Shown here: positions 27,647 through 35,635 of the stretch, in pieces
Position numbering within the stretch: the stretch's first letter is position 1
Layout: the number at the start of each line of letters is the position of its first letter
Origin: Pseudomonas serboccidentalis
GTDB taxonomy: Bacteria; Pseudomonadota; Gammaproteobacteria; Pseudomonadales; Pseudomonadaceae
Direction of reading: 5' to 3'
DNA: 64,000 nt
NCBI RefSeq assembly: GCF_028830055.1
Contig: NZ_CP101655.1
Span: forward strand, 1,804,880-1,868,879
Position numbers and translations under genes: made by a program
The notes under the pieces: model-generated
What the model was told of the DNA's origin: nothing
Database searches by the model: none
The model's input: only the letters and a program-made list of their open reading frames with translations

Positions 27647-28489
27647 TCAGCCCTTCGCCTCCTGACCGGTGAACGTGTCGCGCCAGGCCAGCCAGCGGCG
27701 TTCCAGCATCGCGAGCACACCATCGCTGAGTTTGCCGAGCAAGGCGAGCACGATGATTGCCGCCAGCACGATGTCTGGCCGTGAGGTTTCGCGACCGTCG
27801 CTGAGCAGATAGCCCAGGCCCTTGGTGGCGGCGATCAGCTCGGCGGCCACCAGAAACATCCACGCCAGGCTCATGCCGCTGCGCAGCCCGGTGAACAGGC
27901 CGGGCAGGGCGGCGGGCAAGAGAATCCGTCGCACCAGTTGCCAGCGGCTGAAGCCATAAATGTGCCCGACCTCCACCAGTTTGCGATCGATGTTGCGAAT
28001 CGCCGCGACCACGTTGACGTACACCGGAAAGAACGCGCCGATGGCGATCAACACGATTTTCGACGTTTCATCGATGCCCAGCCAAAGCAGCAATAACGGC
28101 ACCCAGGCCAGGCTCGGAATGGAGCGCAGGGCGGCGAACGTCGGTTCCAGATACGCCTCGGCTTCGCGGCTCAGGCCGACCCAGGCGGCAAACATCAGGG
28201 CCAGGCTGGCGCCAATCGCAAATCCGAGCAACACGCGGATCAGGCTGGCGCCGATGTGTTTCCACAAGGCGCCTTCGGCGAGGTCGGTGAGGGTCAGGGC
28301 GATTTCACTGGGGGCCGGCATTTGGTAGGCCGGCAGCCAGCCGATACGCACAATGAACTCCAGGGCGACCACGATCAGCAGCGGCAGAGCCAGGCCTTTC
28401 AGGCGCCGCTGCCACGCTGGGTTGAGGGGAGAAGGGCGCGGCCTCGACAAGCTGCGAGGTGCGGGCAGTTCGTTACTGCGAGTGGTCAT
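27647..28489 (-). CDS. ABC transporter permease (SsuC/TauC type)
   Basis: A 280-residue inner-membrane permease of the sulfonate/nitrate/taurine class, with about six helices. The cytoplasmic coupling loop is visible as KLVEVGHIYGFSRWQLVRRI followed by LLPAALPGLFTGLRSG. It is co-directional with the upstream binding-protein gene (gap of 60 bases), and together they would import an organosulfur compound. No ATPase gene follows; the next gene is YedK. The ATPase must therefore be supplied elsewhere. The substrate is inferred from family. Confidence 0.87.
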   Translation of the reverse strand: MTTRSNELPAPRSLSRPRPSPLNPAWQRRLKGLALPLLIVVALEFIVRIGWLPAYQMPAPSEIALTLTDLAEGALWKHIGASLIRVLLGFAIGASLALMFAAWVGLSREAEAYLEPTFAALRSIPSLAWVPLLLLWLGIDETSKIVLIAIGAFFPVYVNVVAAIRNIDRKLVEVGHIYGFSRWQLVRRILLPAALPGLFTGLRSGMSLAWMFLVAAELIAATKGLGYLLSDGRETSRPDIVLAAIIVLALLGKLSDGVLAMLERRWLAWRDTFTGQEAKG

Positions 28490-28549
28490 ACGCGGGCTCC
28501 GCTCACCGCGAGTCCGCGTCTGGCGCGGGTTTGCGGTGAGTCTGGTGAA

Positions 28550-29536
28550 TTACTGGCGGGCGACGGCTTGCTGCACGCCGCTGTCGAGCAACTGATCAAT
28601 GACTTGATCGACATTCACCCCACGCCGTACCAGTTCCTCGGAGACCAGAATCGGTGCCGCAGCCTTGGATGCCTGCACGTCGTTGGCGGTCAGTTGCGGG
28701 CTGCTCAGGTCGGTGCGCGACAGTTGCAGCCTGGCCACGTCCAGCGGCAGACCGGACTCTTTGGCGAGCAGCGCGGCGAATTCGTCAGGATTTTTCAGAG
28801 CCCATTGCCGGGCCTGCTCGTAGGCGTTGATCACGGTGTCGATGGTTTGTGGATGTTGCCTGGCGTACTGCTCTGTGACGCTGACCACGCCATAACTGTT
28901 GAACGCCGGGTTGCGATACAGCAAGCGCGAACCGGCCTGTACTTCACTGGCGGCCATGTGCGGATCGAGGCCGGCCCAGGCGTCGACGTCACCTTTTTCC
29001 AGCACGGTGCGGCCATCCGGGTGCTGCAGGTGCACCAGCTCCACATCGTCTTTCTTCAACCCGGCCTGTTGCAGGCTGCGCAGGGTGAACAGGTAAGGAT
29101 CGGTGCCTTTGGTGGCGGCGATTTTCTTGCCTTTGAGATCGGCGATGCTTTGATACGGCGAATCCTTGCGTACCAGCAATGCCGTCCATTCGGCGCGGCT
29201 GTAGACGTAGACGGATTTGATCGGGCTGCCATTGGCGCGGCTCAGCACGGCGGCGAGGCTGGCGCTGGAAGCGAAATCGACGCCGCCGCTGTTCAGGTAT
29301 TCCAGCGAACGGTTACTGCCCTGGCTGAGCACCCAACTGACTTTGGTCTGCGGCAGGGCCTTTTCCAGGAAGCCGAAATGCTTGAGCACCAGACTCACAG
29401 GGGAGTAATAGGCGTAATCCAGATGAACCTCGGCGGGCGCCGCCTCGGCGGCGTGGGCCAGCGGTTGCAGGCTCAGCGCCATGGCGCTGGCGATCAGCAG
29501 CGTTTTGAGACGGGAAAACGGTAAGAACGATGTCAT
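28550..29536 (-). CDS. ABC transporter substrate-binding protein (SsuA/sulfonate type)
   Basis: A 328-residue exported binding protein of the aliphatic-sulfonate class. The signal peptide (LKTLLIASAMALSLQPLAHA) precedes the mature AEAAPAEVHLDYAYYSPVS. Family landmarks are VSWVLSQGSNRSLEYLNSGG, DFASSASLAAVLSRANGSPI and DLKGKKIAATKGTDPYLF. The start at ATG 29536 has CCGGAGC upstream; the frame to 29557 adds only seven residues. It is expressed from a sigma-54 promoter at 29615-29630. It forms an operon with the permease downstream. The ligand is probably a sulfonate or sulfate ester, inferred. Confidence 0.85.
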   Translation of the reverse strand: MTSFLPFSRLKTLLIASAMALSLQPLAHAAEAAPAEVHLDYAYYSPVSLVLKHFGFLEKALPQTKVSWVLSQGSNRSLEYLNSGGVDFASSASLAAVLSRANGSPIKSVYVYSRAEWTALLVRKDSPYQSIADLKGKKIAATKGTDPYLFTLRSLQQAGLKKDDVELVHLQHPDGRTVLEKGDVDAWAGLDPHMAASEVQAGSRLLYRNPAFNSYGVVSVTEQYARQHPQTIDTVINAYEQARQWALKNPDEFAALLAKESGLPLDVARLQLSRTDLSSPQLTANDVQASKAAAPILVSEELVRRGVNVDQVIDQLLDSGVQQAVARQ

Positions 29537-29614
29537 GGGGCGCTCCGGCAAAGGCACTGTTTTTTATGTCAAAAAAGATATTTTTATCAGCTGCGTCCTG
29601 CATGAGTGGAATAT

Positions 29615-29630
29615 TGCAGGCTCTGTGCCA
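29615..29630 (-). promoter_or_regulatory. Sigma-54 (RpoN) promoter
   Basis: On the minus strand the sequence is TGGCAC-A-GAGC-C-TGCA, which fits the -24/-12 consensus TGGCACGNNNNTTGCW in 14 of 16 positions including the essential GG and GC at the correct spacing. Start codon of the binding-protein gene is about 65-70 bases downstream of the expected transcription start. The activator-site candidates lie upstream at 29683-29732. Confidence 0.75.
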
Positions 29631-29682
29631 TGTGCGCCGAAGCCCGTGTTTACGGGAGATTGACCAGATTTCACGGTGGGCA

Positions 29683-29732
29683 ACTGTTGCCGGAACAACA
29701 GTGTGCCAAGGGACTGTTGCGCAGCGAACAGT
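29683..29732. promoter_or_regulatory. Two spaced inverted repeats, probable enhancer-binding activator sites
   Basis: ACTGTTG-CCGGAA-CAACAGT (29683-29702) is a perfect inverted repeat. ACTGTT-GCGCAGCG-AACAGT (29713-29732) is a second with the same half-site. Their centres are 30 bp apart, about three helical turns, and they lie 53-117 bp upstream of the sigma-54 promoter. This is the classic layout for an NtrC-type activator such as SfnR, which controls sulfur-source genes in Pseudomonas. The identity of the activator is inference. Confidence 0.65.
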
Positions 29733-29828
29733 GAGCATTCAGGGTGCTGAGCTTATGCATTAATCGAATTTAAAAATGAATAATCAAGAGCGTTATGGTC
29801 TATGCAAAATCCCATCGCAGGACCCGCC

Positions 29829-30776
29829 ATGAAGCTCTCCCGTTTCCTCCGCACCACATTGATTGCCGGACTGTTCGCCGCACCGTTCTCCTACGCCGCT
29901 GAGCCTTTGGTCCTGCATGTCGGTGATCAGAACTACTACAACATCCGCGCCTCGATAGAAGCCTCCGGTGTATTGAAAGACGCGCCTTACAGCGTCGACT
30001 GGAAGCATTTTCAGGCCGCTGCGCCATTGGCCGAGGCGTTACAGACCGGCTCGCTGGATCTGGGCTTTCTCGGGGATTCGGGTTTTCTGTTTCTCGCCGC
30101 CAAACAGGCCCCGGTGAAACTGATCGGTGTGTCACGGCAGAACCCGGACACCATTGCGTTGCTGGTGCCGAAAGATTCACCGGTGAAAACCATTGCTGAT
30201 CTGAAGGGCAAAAAGGTCGCTTATTGGCCTGGCGCCTGGAGTCAGCAATTGACCTTGCGCGCTCTGGAGCAGGGCGGTCTGCCGGAAAACTACGTCGACT
30301 TCGTCAAGTTGATGCCGATCGACGCGGCGGCTGCGTTGCCACAGGGCAGCATTGATGCTTTCCCGGTATGGGAACCGTACATCTCCCAGCAAATCGTGTT
30401 TTCCGGTGCGCGCCCGATTCTCACCGCGAAAAACCTGATGCCGGGCCTCAGCGCCATTGCCGCGTCCGCGCCGTCAATCGACCGCAAACGTGAAGCGATT
30501 GCCGATTTTCTCGGGCGTTTGAAGCGGGCCCGTGCCTGGGTCGACAGCCATACCGATGAGTACGCTGATCTGTGGGCGAAGAAGGCCAACCTCGATCAGC
30601 AGGTGTCGCGGCACTGGTTGCGCCAGGCGCACATGACCGTTGGGCCGGTGGATCAACAGGCTGCAACCGACCTGCAAAGCACCGCGGACTTCCTGTTCAA
30701 GGTCAAGGCATTGCCGGCGCCGCTGGCCACCGCCGGGATCATCGATACCTCGTTTCAACAGGTATTGACTGACTGA
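29829..30776 (+). CDS. ABC transporter substrate-binding protein (sulfonate/NitT class)
   Basis: A 315-residue exported binding protein: signal peptide MKLSRFLRTTLIAGLFAAPF, then a two-lobed fold with SLDLGFLGDSGFLFLAAKQA and the SPVKTIADLKGKKVAYWPGA segment. It is related to, but clearly distinct from, the divergent 28550-29536 protein. It is read divergently from the sigma-54 controlled operon and shares its upstream region, so it may be regulated with it. No ATPase or permease follows. The start at 29829 is where the signal peptide begins; the ATG at 29802 adds nine polar residues. Confidence 0.83.
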   Translation: MKLSRFLRTTLIAGLFAAPFSYAAEPLVLHVGDQNYYNIRASIEASGVLKDAPYSVDWKHFQAAAPLAEALQTGSLDLGFLGDSGFLFLAAKQAPVKLIGVSRQNPDTIALLVPKDSPVKTIADLKGKKVAYWPGAWSQQLTLRALEQGGLPENYVDFVKLMPIDAAAALPQGSIDAFPVWEPYISQQIVFSGARPILTAKNLMPGLSAIAASAPSIDRKREAIADFLGRLKRARAWVDSHTDEYADLWAKKANLDQQVSRHWLRQAHMTVGPVDQQAATDLQSTADFLFKVKALPAPLATAGIIDTSFQQVLTD

Positions 30777-30908
30777 GCGAGCGTCGGAACCAAAGCCTGT
30801 GTACCCTATCCAAACCTGGCTCGAATAGTCGGGCGCAGGGATGGATCAGGGCGAGGGAGTTTTTGCCGGACGACAACAGGGCCGCAACGGTCAGGTGCAA
30901 GGCAAAAC

Positions 30909-31808
30909 ATGAAATACGCGTTCAAGCTTCTGTGTGCAGCGGCCATCGCGCTAGGTCTGGCCGGCTGCATCGCGGCCCCCGTCGAACTGACCACACAAAC
31001 CGAAACCCGCCTCAAGGCCCAGGCGCCGGTGCGGTTTCTGCTGACCTACGATGACGGTCCCAGCGCCTCAAGCTTCTGGAACCCGTCAGCGACGGTGCTC
31101 GACAGCCTCAAGGTCAACCCGGTGCAACCGGACATCAAAGCGGTGTTCTTCGTCCAGACCCGCGCTCCCCGGGCCGGCAACAGTGAAATTGGCCGCAGCA
31201 TCATGCGGCGCGAACATGCTGAAGGGCACATCCTGGGATTCCACACCGCCACCCATTGGCACACCAATCATCGCTTGCTCGACCCGCAGGAACTGGAGCA
31301 GTCGTTGACCAACGGCACGGCCGACATCGCCGCAATCACCGGGGCTGCGCCGATCCTGCTGCGCCCGCCGTTCTGGAATTACGACAAGCGCACCTTCGCC
31401 GCCTATCAGCAGCATGGTCTGCACGTGCTGTTGACCGACTTGAGCGCCAATGACGGCAAGATCTGGGGCTTCAATGCCAGCCCCCGACGTCGGGCGAACA
31501 TGTTGCGCCAGCTATCGGAAGTCCGCGAACGGATTGCCCTCGGCGAATTTCCCACCGTGGACGGGGTGATTCCGGTGGTGGTGACCTTTCACGACCTCAA
31601 CCGCTATACCGCGCGGCATACCCGCGAATACCTGCAGATCCTGCTCGACAGTGCTGCTGCCACGGGTGTGAGGCTGGCGGACAAGCCGTTTTACGATGAT
31701 CACGCGGCGCTGCAGAAAGCGGCGTTGGCGCGCACGGTTGAGCAAAGTTCGGAGCCGGTGCAGTTGCCGGGGATCTGGAACTGGATCTGGGACCACGATG
31801 CCCATTAA
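30909..31808 (+). CDS. Polysaccharide deacetylase family lipoprotein
   Basis: A 299-residue NodB-homology enzyme attached as a lipoprotein: signal peptide with lipobox ALGLAGC, lipid-modified Cys20. The NodB domain shows the TYDDGPSA motif with the metal/catalytic Asp pair (about residue 46-50). The HxxxH equivalent is seen as HTATHWHTNH, and RPPFWNYD is the third motif. This fold removes N- or O-acetyl groups from cell-wall or surface polysaccharide. The substrate cannot be read. It is followed on the same strand, 108 bases later, by the DUF1652 gene. Confidence 0.85.
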   Translation: MKYAFKLLCAAAIALGLAGCIAAPVELTTQTETRLKAQAPVRFLLTYDDGPSASSFWNPSATVLDSLKVNPVQPDIKAVFFVQTRAPRAGNSEIGRSIMRREHAEGHILGFHTATHWHTNHRLLDPQELEQSLTNGTADIAAITGAAPILLRPPFWNYDKRTFAAYQQHGLHVLLTDLSANDGKIWGFNASPRRRANMLRQLSEVRERIALGEFPTVDGVIPVVVTFHDLNRYTARHTREYLQILLDSAAATGVRLADKPFYDDHAALQKAALARTVEQSSEPVQLPGIWNWIWDHDAH

Positions 31809-31916
31809 GGCTGCACCGCAAATGTGATCGGGTTGGCAGTTGCCAGGCGGCAGGGCGCCGGGGGCTCATCTATGCTCAACGGATCGACCGACTGATCGCC
31901 TGCGAGGCGTGCGCCC

Positions 31917-32159
31917 ATGCTAGCCATTGCCGACATTTGCCGGATAGTCGAATCCGGCTTTCCGTCGCTTGAATGCGAATGCACACAAGTGGAGCAGGGA
32001 CTGTTGCGGATCAAGGTGTATGAGCCTGAGTCCGGGCGAGTCGAACTGTTGCTTAATGGTGTGTCACCGGAACATCTGGTGACGATCCGCGACATTTCCA
32101 ACTTCATTGGCGAATTGCGCGCCGAGATCAGCGCCGGACGTCGGGCATTCGCCGGTTGA
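31917..32159 (+). CDS. DUF1652 family small protein
   Basis: An 80-residue soluble protein matching DUF1652, a family found mainly in Pseudomonas. It begins MLAIADICRIVESGFPSLEC and has the strand-rich middle LLRIKVYEPESGRVELLLNG, then a short helix (IRDISNFIGELRAEI). The ATG at 31917 has GAGG ten bases upstream. It converges on the Nudix gene with four bases between the stops. Function unknown. Confidence 0.78.
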   Translation: MLAIADICRIVESGFPSLECECTQVEQGLLRIKVYEPESGRVELLLNGVSPEHLVTIRDISNFIGELRAEISAGRRAFAG

Positions 32160-32163
32160 AACC

Positions 32164-32526
32164 TCACAAGCGCCGCTGAAACGCCTGCACGATGCGTAAC
32201 GTCGCGTCGCTGGTGGGCAGATTCTGCACGGCATCCAGCGGATGCCAGATGCATTCGATGATCTCGTTTTGCGGGCGCAACTGCTCAAGATCCAGCACTG
32301 AGGCCTCGTAGACATGATGCTGGGTGCTGCCGCTGTGCAATTCCATCAGGTACAGCATCTGCTCGGCATCCAGTGCGGTTTCTTCCTGCAACTCGCGCGT
32401 TGCTGCTCCGACTTTGCTTTCTCCGGGCTCGACCTTGCCGCCGGGTAGTGTCCAGCGACATCTGGGTTTGCGCACCAGGAGGACGTGTCGATCCAGTTCG
32501 CAAATGACGGTGGCGCGTACTTTCAT
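32164..32526 (-). CDS. Nudix hydrolase
   Basis: A 120-residue Nudix-fold enzyme. The Nudix box reads G-KVEPG-E-SKVGAAT-REL-Q-EE in residues about 30-49, followed by TALD where the usual Gly is Ala. All catalytic metal-binding Glu residues are therefore present with one conservative change. The substrate cannot be deduced from the sequence; small members of this class often hydrolyse oxidised or damaged nucleotides. The start at 32526 lacks an obvious ribosome-binding site. Confidence 0.85.
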   Translation of the reverse strand: MKVRATVICELDRHVLLVRKPRCRWTLPGGKVEPGESKVGAATRELQEETALDAEQMLYLMELHSGSTQHHVYEASVLDLEQLRPQNEIIECIWHPLDAVQNLPTSDATLRIVQAFQRRL

Positions 32527-32748
32527 CTGTTACCTGTTTGCTGCTTGTCATGAAAATGAAATAAAACTGCAATATCCGAGCCGGCCCGCGGATTAAAGGT
32601 TCCGTTGGGTTTTGAGCGTCGGATCGAACAGAAAGTGCCAGCGCCTTGGCGCATCGCTGTCGCGACACCCGGTCGGCACACCGTTGCGAGCAGGGTGTAA
32701 GGTAAAAAGGTATGGCTGAATCAATCGTTGGCAGAAAAGGAGGTGCCC

Positions 32749-32946
32749 ATGAGCGTTCCTGTACTGAACAAGATGCACATGAACGGCTACGACGTACTCA
32801 GCGTGAACAACGGCCCATGGCGGGTTTGTACCCAGGGCGACCGGCTTGCGTCGTTTGGTAGCAGAGAAGAAGCACTGGCTTACGCCGCATCGTTGCCGGG
32901 TTACAAACAACGCTCGGCGCGGACGCGAAGTCACACCGAGCGTTGA
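32749..32946 (+). CDS. Small hypothetical protein with strong ribosome-binding site
   Basis: A 65-residue soluble protein with a perfect Shine-Dalgarno site (AAAAGGAGGTG) directly upstream of ATG 32749. It looks like a short beta-strand/helix domain resembling DUF2188 (GPWRVCTQGDRLASFGSREE), which has a Trp/Gly turn followed by an Ala-rich helix. The strong site suggests high expression. Function unknown. A terminator follows within 20 bases. Confidence 0.65.
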   Translation: MSVPVLNKMHMNGYDVLSVNNGPWRVCTQGDRLASFGSREEALAYAASLPGYKQRSARTRSHTER

Positions 32947-32963
32947 AGTTGACGTAACGAAAG

Positions 32964-32989
32964 AGCCCCGGTGATTGCCGGGGCTTTTG
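32964..32989 (+). terminator. Rho-independent terminator
   Basis: Stem AGCCCCGG / CCGGGGCT with TGATTG loop (32964-32985) followed by TTTTGTT, placed 17 bases after the stop of the 32749-32946 gene. Confidence 0.88.
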
Positions 32990-33006
32990 TTGAGGGCAGG
33001 GTGTTG

Positions 33007-33246
33007 TCAGTGAACTTTGGTGCGGCTGATGGAGCGCGTCTTCACTTCCCTTGCATACAGTTGCAGCCGTTCTTCATCGCTTTGCAGCACCTCGCAAGAC
33101 CTGAGTACCGCCTGGGCATCCGCTTCATTGCCGCTCTTGCGCAGTTGTTCGGCTATGCGCTTGAGGTCGACCGCCGACCATCTCAGATCCGATGCAACGG
33201 CTTGCAGGTCGCGCTGAAGTTCGTGTTCGTATTCGTTGAGCCGCAT
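33007..33246 (-). CDS. Small hypothetical protein, helical
   Basis: A 79-residue, mostly helical soluble protein (MRLNEYEHELQRDLQAVASD, LRWSAVDLKRIAEQLRKSG). The start at ATG 33246 is set by a near-perfect ribosome-binding site (GGAGGTGATC). The frame open to 33492 is not supported. It reads towards the terminator at 32964. There is no recognised family and no signal peptide. Confidence 0.65.
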   Translation of the reverse strand: MRLNEYEHELQRDLQAVASDLRWSAVDLKRIAEQLRKSGNEADAQAVLRSCEVLQSDEERLQLYAREVKTRSISRTKVH

Positions 33247-33431
33247 GATCACCTCCGGAACATTCTCGGTAGAACAGATTAGCTGGGATTTTTCATCGAT
33301 GATGCGCAGCTCGTCTGTCACTGGGCCGAATGGATGTAAATGTTTGTCCAGATTCCCCGTTGGCGTGGTGCCACGATGGATGTGCACCCAGTTACAAGGT
33401 ACATTCGCTTTTTTAAGATCAGAGAAACACC

Positions 33432-33767
33432 ATGCGGATATGGATCGGGAGTTTGGCGTTGGCATTACTGGCTGGTTGCTCGTTGCCAGCATCGCTGGTG
33501 CCGGGCGAGCCTAATCTCAGCAAGACCAGCACCAAGGCGCCTAAAGATTATGCCGCGTGCTTGTTGCCGTTGTGGCAGCAGGATATTCCGAAGACCACGC
33601 AGACTGCGATCTCCAATGGCTATCGCATCACCGCGCCGAGCATCGTCACCGCCGACGAGATTCTCGACGTCATCAAGTACAAGGACGGCAGCCGCGTCTC
33701 CCTGTATCAGGGTCCCCCGTGGGCCAAGTCCGCGTCGTTGCGCAAGTCGGTGCGTGACTGCCTGTAA
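33432..33767 (+). CDS. Small lipoprotein
   Basis: A 111-residue protein with a type II signal peptide: MRIWIGSLALALLAGC, lipobox LLAGC with Cys16. The mature part has a KDYAACLLPLWQQ segment and ends in a Cys near the C-terminus (SVRDCL), which may form a disulfide. Ribosome-binding site AGAGAAA is weak. A strong terminator follows at 33803. Function unknown; it would sit in the periplasm anchored to a membrane. Confidence 0.72.
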   Translation: MRIWIGSLALALLAGCSLPASLVPGEPNLSKTSTKAPKDYAACLLPLWQQDIPKTTQTAISNGYRITAPSIVTADEILDVIKYKDGSRVSLYQGPPWAKSASLRKSVRDCL

Positions 33768-33802
33768 CGCAAGGCTTCGGTAACAAAAGCCAGCTACAAA
33801 AA

Positions 33803-33837
33803 AGCAGAAACCGGAGCAACGGTTTCTGCTTTTTTTT
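33803..33837 (+). terminator. Strong rho-independent terminator
   Basis: Stem AGCAGAAACCG / CGGTTTCTGCT (11 bp) with loop GAGCAA (33803-33830) followed by seven T residues. It ends the small lipoprotein transcript and lies just before the truncated membrane-protein frame at 33843. Confidence 0.92.
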
Positions 33838-33842
33838 GCGTT

Positions 33843-34400
33843 TTGCGGGGGTTGCTTAGTCTGGGGCGCGGATCTGATTTTGCATTCAAGCGACCTGACA
33901 CGTTTGGGCAGATTGTGCAGGCGTTGATTTTTACGTTTGTGATTCACGCGGTGGTGTTGGGGATCGGGGCAATTGGCTTATGGATAGGCTCGAAGGGCTT
34001 TTCTGTAGGGCAATGGGATGGCAAAGCCAAGGCTATGTGGGCGTTTATTGTTTCAATGGGACTCGGCTTGTTGTCGTGTGCTCTGGCTTCGAACGACAAA
34101 TTGCACAAATGGTTACGAAGTAAAAATGTAACGAATAAAAACTCTTATCCCAGCAAGTGGTACAGCACGTTTGTCCGCCACAATCGGCTGGTAACGCTGC
34201 ATTTGACGGATGAAAGGCGATTGTTTGGCTGGCCCGTTGAGTGGCCTTCCGGCCCCCTGGAGGGACAGTTCATCATGCTGAATCCCGGCTGGCTGGGTGA
34301 GGATGGCGTGGCGTTGCCTTTTGGCGCCGAACTATTAGTGATAGATTCCTCGAAAGTTCAGTGGGTCGAATTCAGTGCTGTCGAAGAGGTTTCATCATGA
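33843..34400 (+). pseudogene. Apparently 5'-truncated membrane protein (DUF6338-like)
   Basis: An open frame of 185 codons with two clear membrane helices (IVQALIFTFVIHAVVLGIGAIG; MWAFIVSMGLGLLSCALA) and a C-terminal soluble domain (RRLFGWPVEWPSGPLEGQFI). The pattern resembles DUF6338 membrane proteins, which usually start with another hydrophobic helix. Here no ATG occurs until residue 65; the frame begins with TTG codons and has no ribosome-binding site. The segment 33880-34160 is AT-richer than its neighbours, and a terminator lies immediately upstream. The probable reading is a gene that has lost its 5' end, but use of the TTG start cannot be excluded. It overlaps the next small gene by four bases. 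Confidence 0.5.
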
Positions 34401-34534
34401 GCGCAAAAGAGCCTACTCCCATGCCGCCTAGCGTCAGGCGCCTCTTTTATGGCCCAGACGGCAAGCTGCTGGCCAAGCCCCTCGTCAAAGGGCCGAGTGC
34501 GCCGCCACCGCTGAAGCGTCAGTACAGGGATTGA
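34397..34534 (+). CDS. Tiny protein coupled to the upstream membrane-protein frame
   Basis: A 45-residue frame starting at ATG 34397, which overlaps the upstream TGA (ATGA), and ending at 34534. The product is basic and Pro-rich (MSAKEPTPMPPSVRRLFYGP, then DGKLLAKPLVKGPSAPPPL). It is followed by a terminator six bases after the stop. The four-base overlap and the terminator argue that it is a genuine two-gene unit with the truncated membrane protein. No family recognised. Confidence 0.5.
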   Translation: MSAKEPTPMPPSVRRLFYGPDGKLLAKPLVKGPSAPPPLKRQYRD

Positions 34535-34539
34535 CTGAA

Positions 34540-34566
34540 CGCCGCTCATCGAGCGGCGTTTTGTTA
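34540..34566 (+). terminator. Rho-independent terminator
   Basis: Stem CGCCGCTC / GAGCGGCG with a three-base loop (ATC) at 34540-34558, followed by TTTTGTT. It ends the 34397-34534 gene and faces the end of the LysR gene at 34592. Confidence 0.85.
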
Positions 34567-34591
34567 TGTTTTGCATTTGTGGGATCTCCGG

Positions 34592-35476
34592 TCAGAGCGT
34601 ATCCACCAACCAATCCCGAAACGCCTTCAACGACGGCAACGCCTCGTTACGCGGCGGATACACCAGGTAATAGCTGCGCCGGCTGGTGATCGGTTGTCCC
34701 AATTGCAGCAACTCGCCGTTGAGCAATTCATCCTCCACCAGAATCCGCGGTACCAGACCCACGCCAATATTGGCTCGCACAGCCTGAATCAGGTGCGAGG
34801 TCATTTCAAAGCTCGGCCCGATGCGCATGCTGCGATGCGGCAAGCCGTGATGCGTGAACCATTCCGCCCAGGCCTGGGCATTGCTGCTGACATTGAGCAG
34901 CAGCTGTCCGGCAATCCGTTGTTCAGCGTCCTGAACCTCGGCCGCTGACAACTGCGCGCTGGCGATCACCACCAGTTCTTCGGTGTGCAGGGGCAGGGCG
35001 GTCAGCCCCGGCCATTCACCGCCGCCAACACAGATTGCCGCGTCGATCTCACTGGTGTCGAAGTCAATCGCTTCGATACGCGAATGCAGGTGCACGGTCA
35101 TGCCCGGGTGCGCGGTGTAGAAATCCTTGAGGCGTGGCAGCAGCCATTTCGAGCCGAAGGTTGGCAGCGTCGCCAGGCGCAGGCTGTGGATGCCCGAACC
35201 AAACGCCATGGCCTGCAAGGTCGCGCTGCGGATCTGCCCGAGGGCTTCGGCCAGTTCGCGCTGATACATGCGCCCGACATCGGTCAGCACCACTTGTCGG
35301 CCTTCGCGGCTGAACAGGCGCATGCCGAGCATCTTTTCCAGAATCTGCACCTGACGGCTGACCGCGCTTTGCGTCAGCGACAGTTCATGGGCGGCGCGGG
35401 TGTAGCTTTCATGGCGCGCGGCGGCCTCGAAGGCCAGCAACAACGACATGGAAGGGGTGAGCGTTCGCGGATTCAT
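34592..35476 (-). CDS. LysR family regulator (GcvA-like)
   Basis: A 294-residue LysR regulator with N-terminal winged HTH (about 10-65: MSLLLAFEAAARHESYTRAA, then LSLTQSAVSRQVQILEKML) and C-terminal effector domain starting at residue 95 (HSLRLATLPTFGSKWLLPRL). The sequence pattern resembles the GcvA subgroup. It is divergent from the large D-2-hydroxyglutarate-type dehydrogenase gene at 35636, with 159 bases between the starts, and is its likely controller. Confidence 0.87.
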   Translation of the reverse strand: MNPRTLTPSMSLLLAFEAAARHESYTRAAHELSLTQSAVSRQVQILEKMLGMRLFSREGRQVVLTDVGRMYQRELAEALGQIRSATLQAMAFGSGIHSLRLATLPTFGSKWLLPRLKDFYTAHPGMTVHLHSRIEAIDFDTSEIDAAICVGGGEWPGLTALPLHTEELVVIASAQLSAAEVQDAEQRIAGQLLLNVSSNAQAWAEWFTHHGLPHRSMRIGPSFEMTSHLIQAVRANIGVGLVPRILVEDELLNGELLQLGQPITSRRSYYLVYPPRNEALPSLKAFRDWLVDTL

Positions 35477-35635
35477 TCGTTTTAGTCATGGATTACGGGT
35501 CGATTTTACGCTTGTCCCAACGGCGCCGAGCAATGAACATAAGCACCATGAGATGGCGGGAGCGTGACGCAATCATTCATTGCGCACAACTGTTCACCGC
35601 CACACGGCCCGTTTTTGACCGAGATTTCCTGACCG

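Noticed and set aside
33843..34400. Phage or transposon remnant
   Set aside because: The lower GC segment shows no integrase, transposase or attachment repeat; a truncated membrane-protein gene explains it better.
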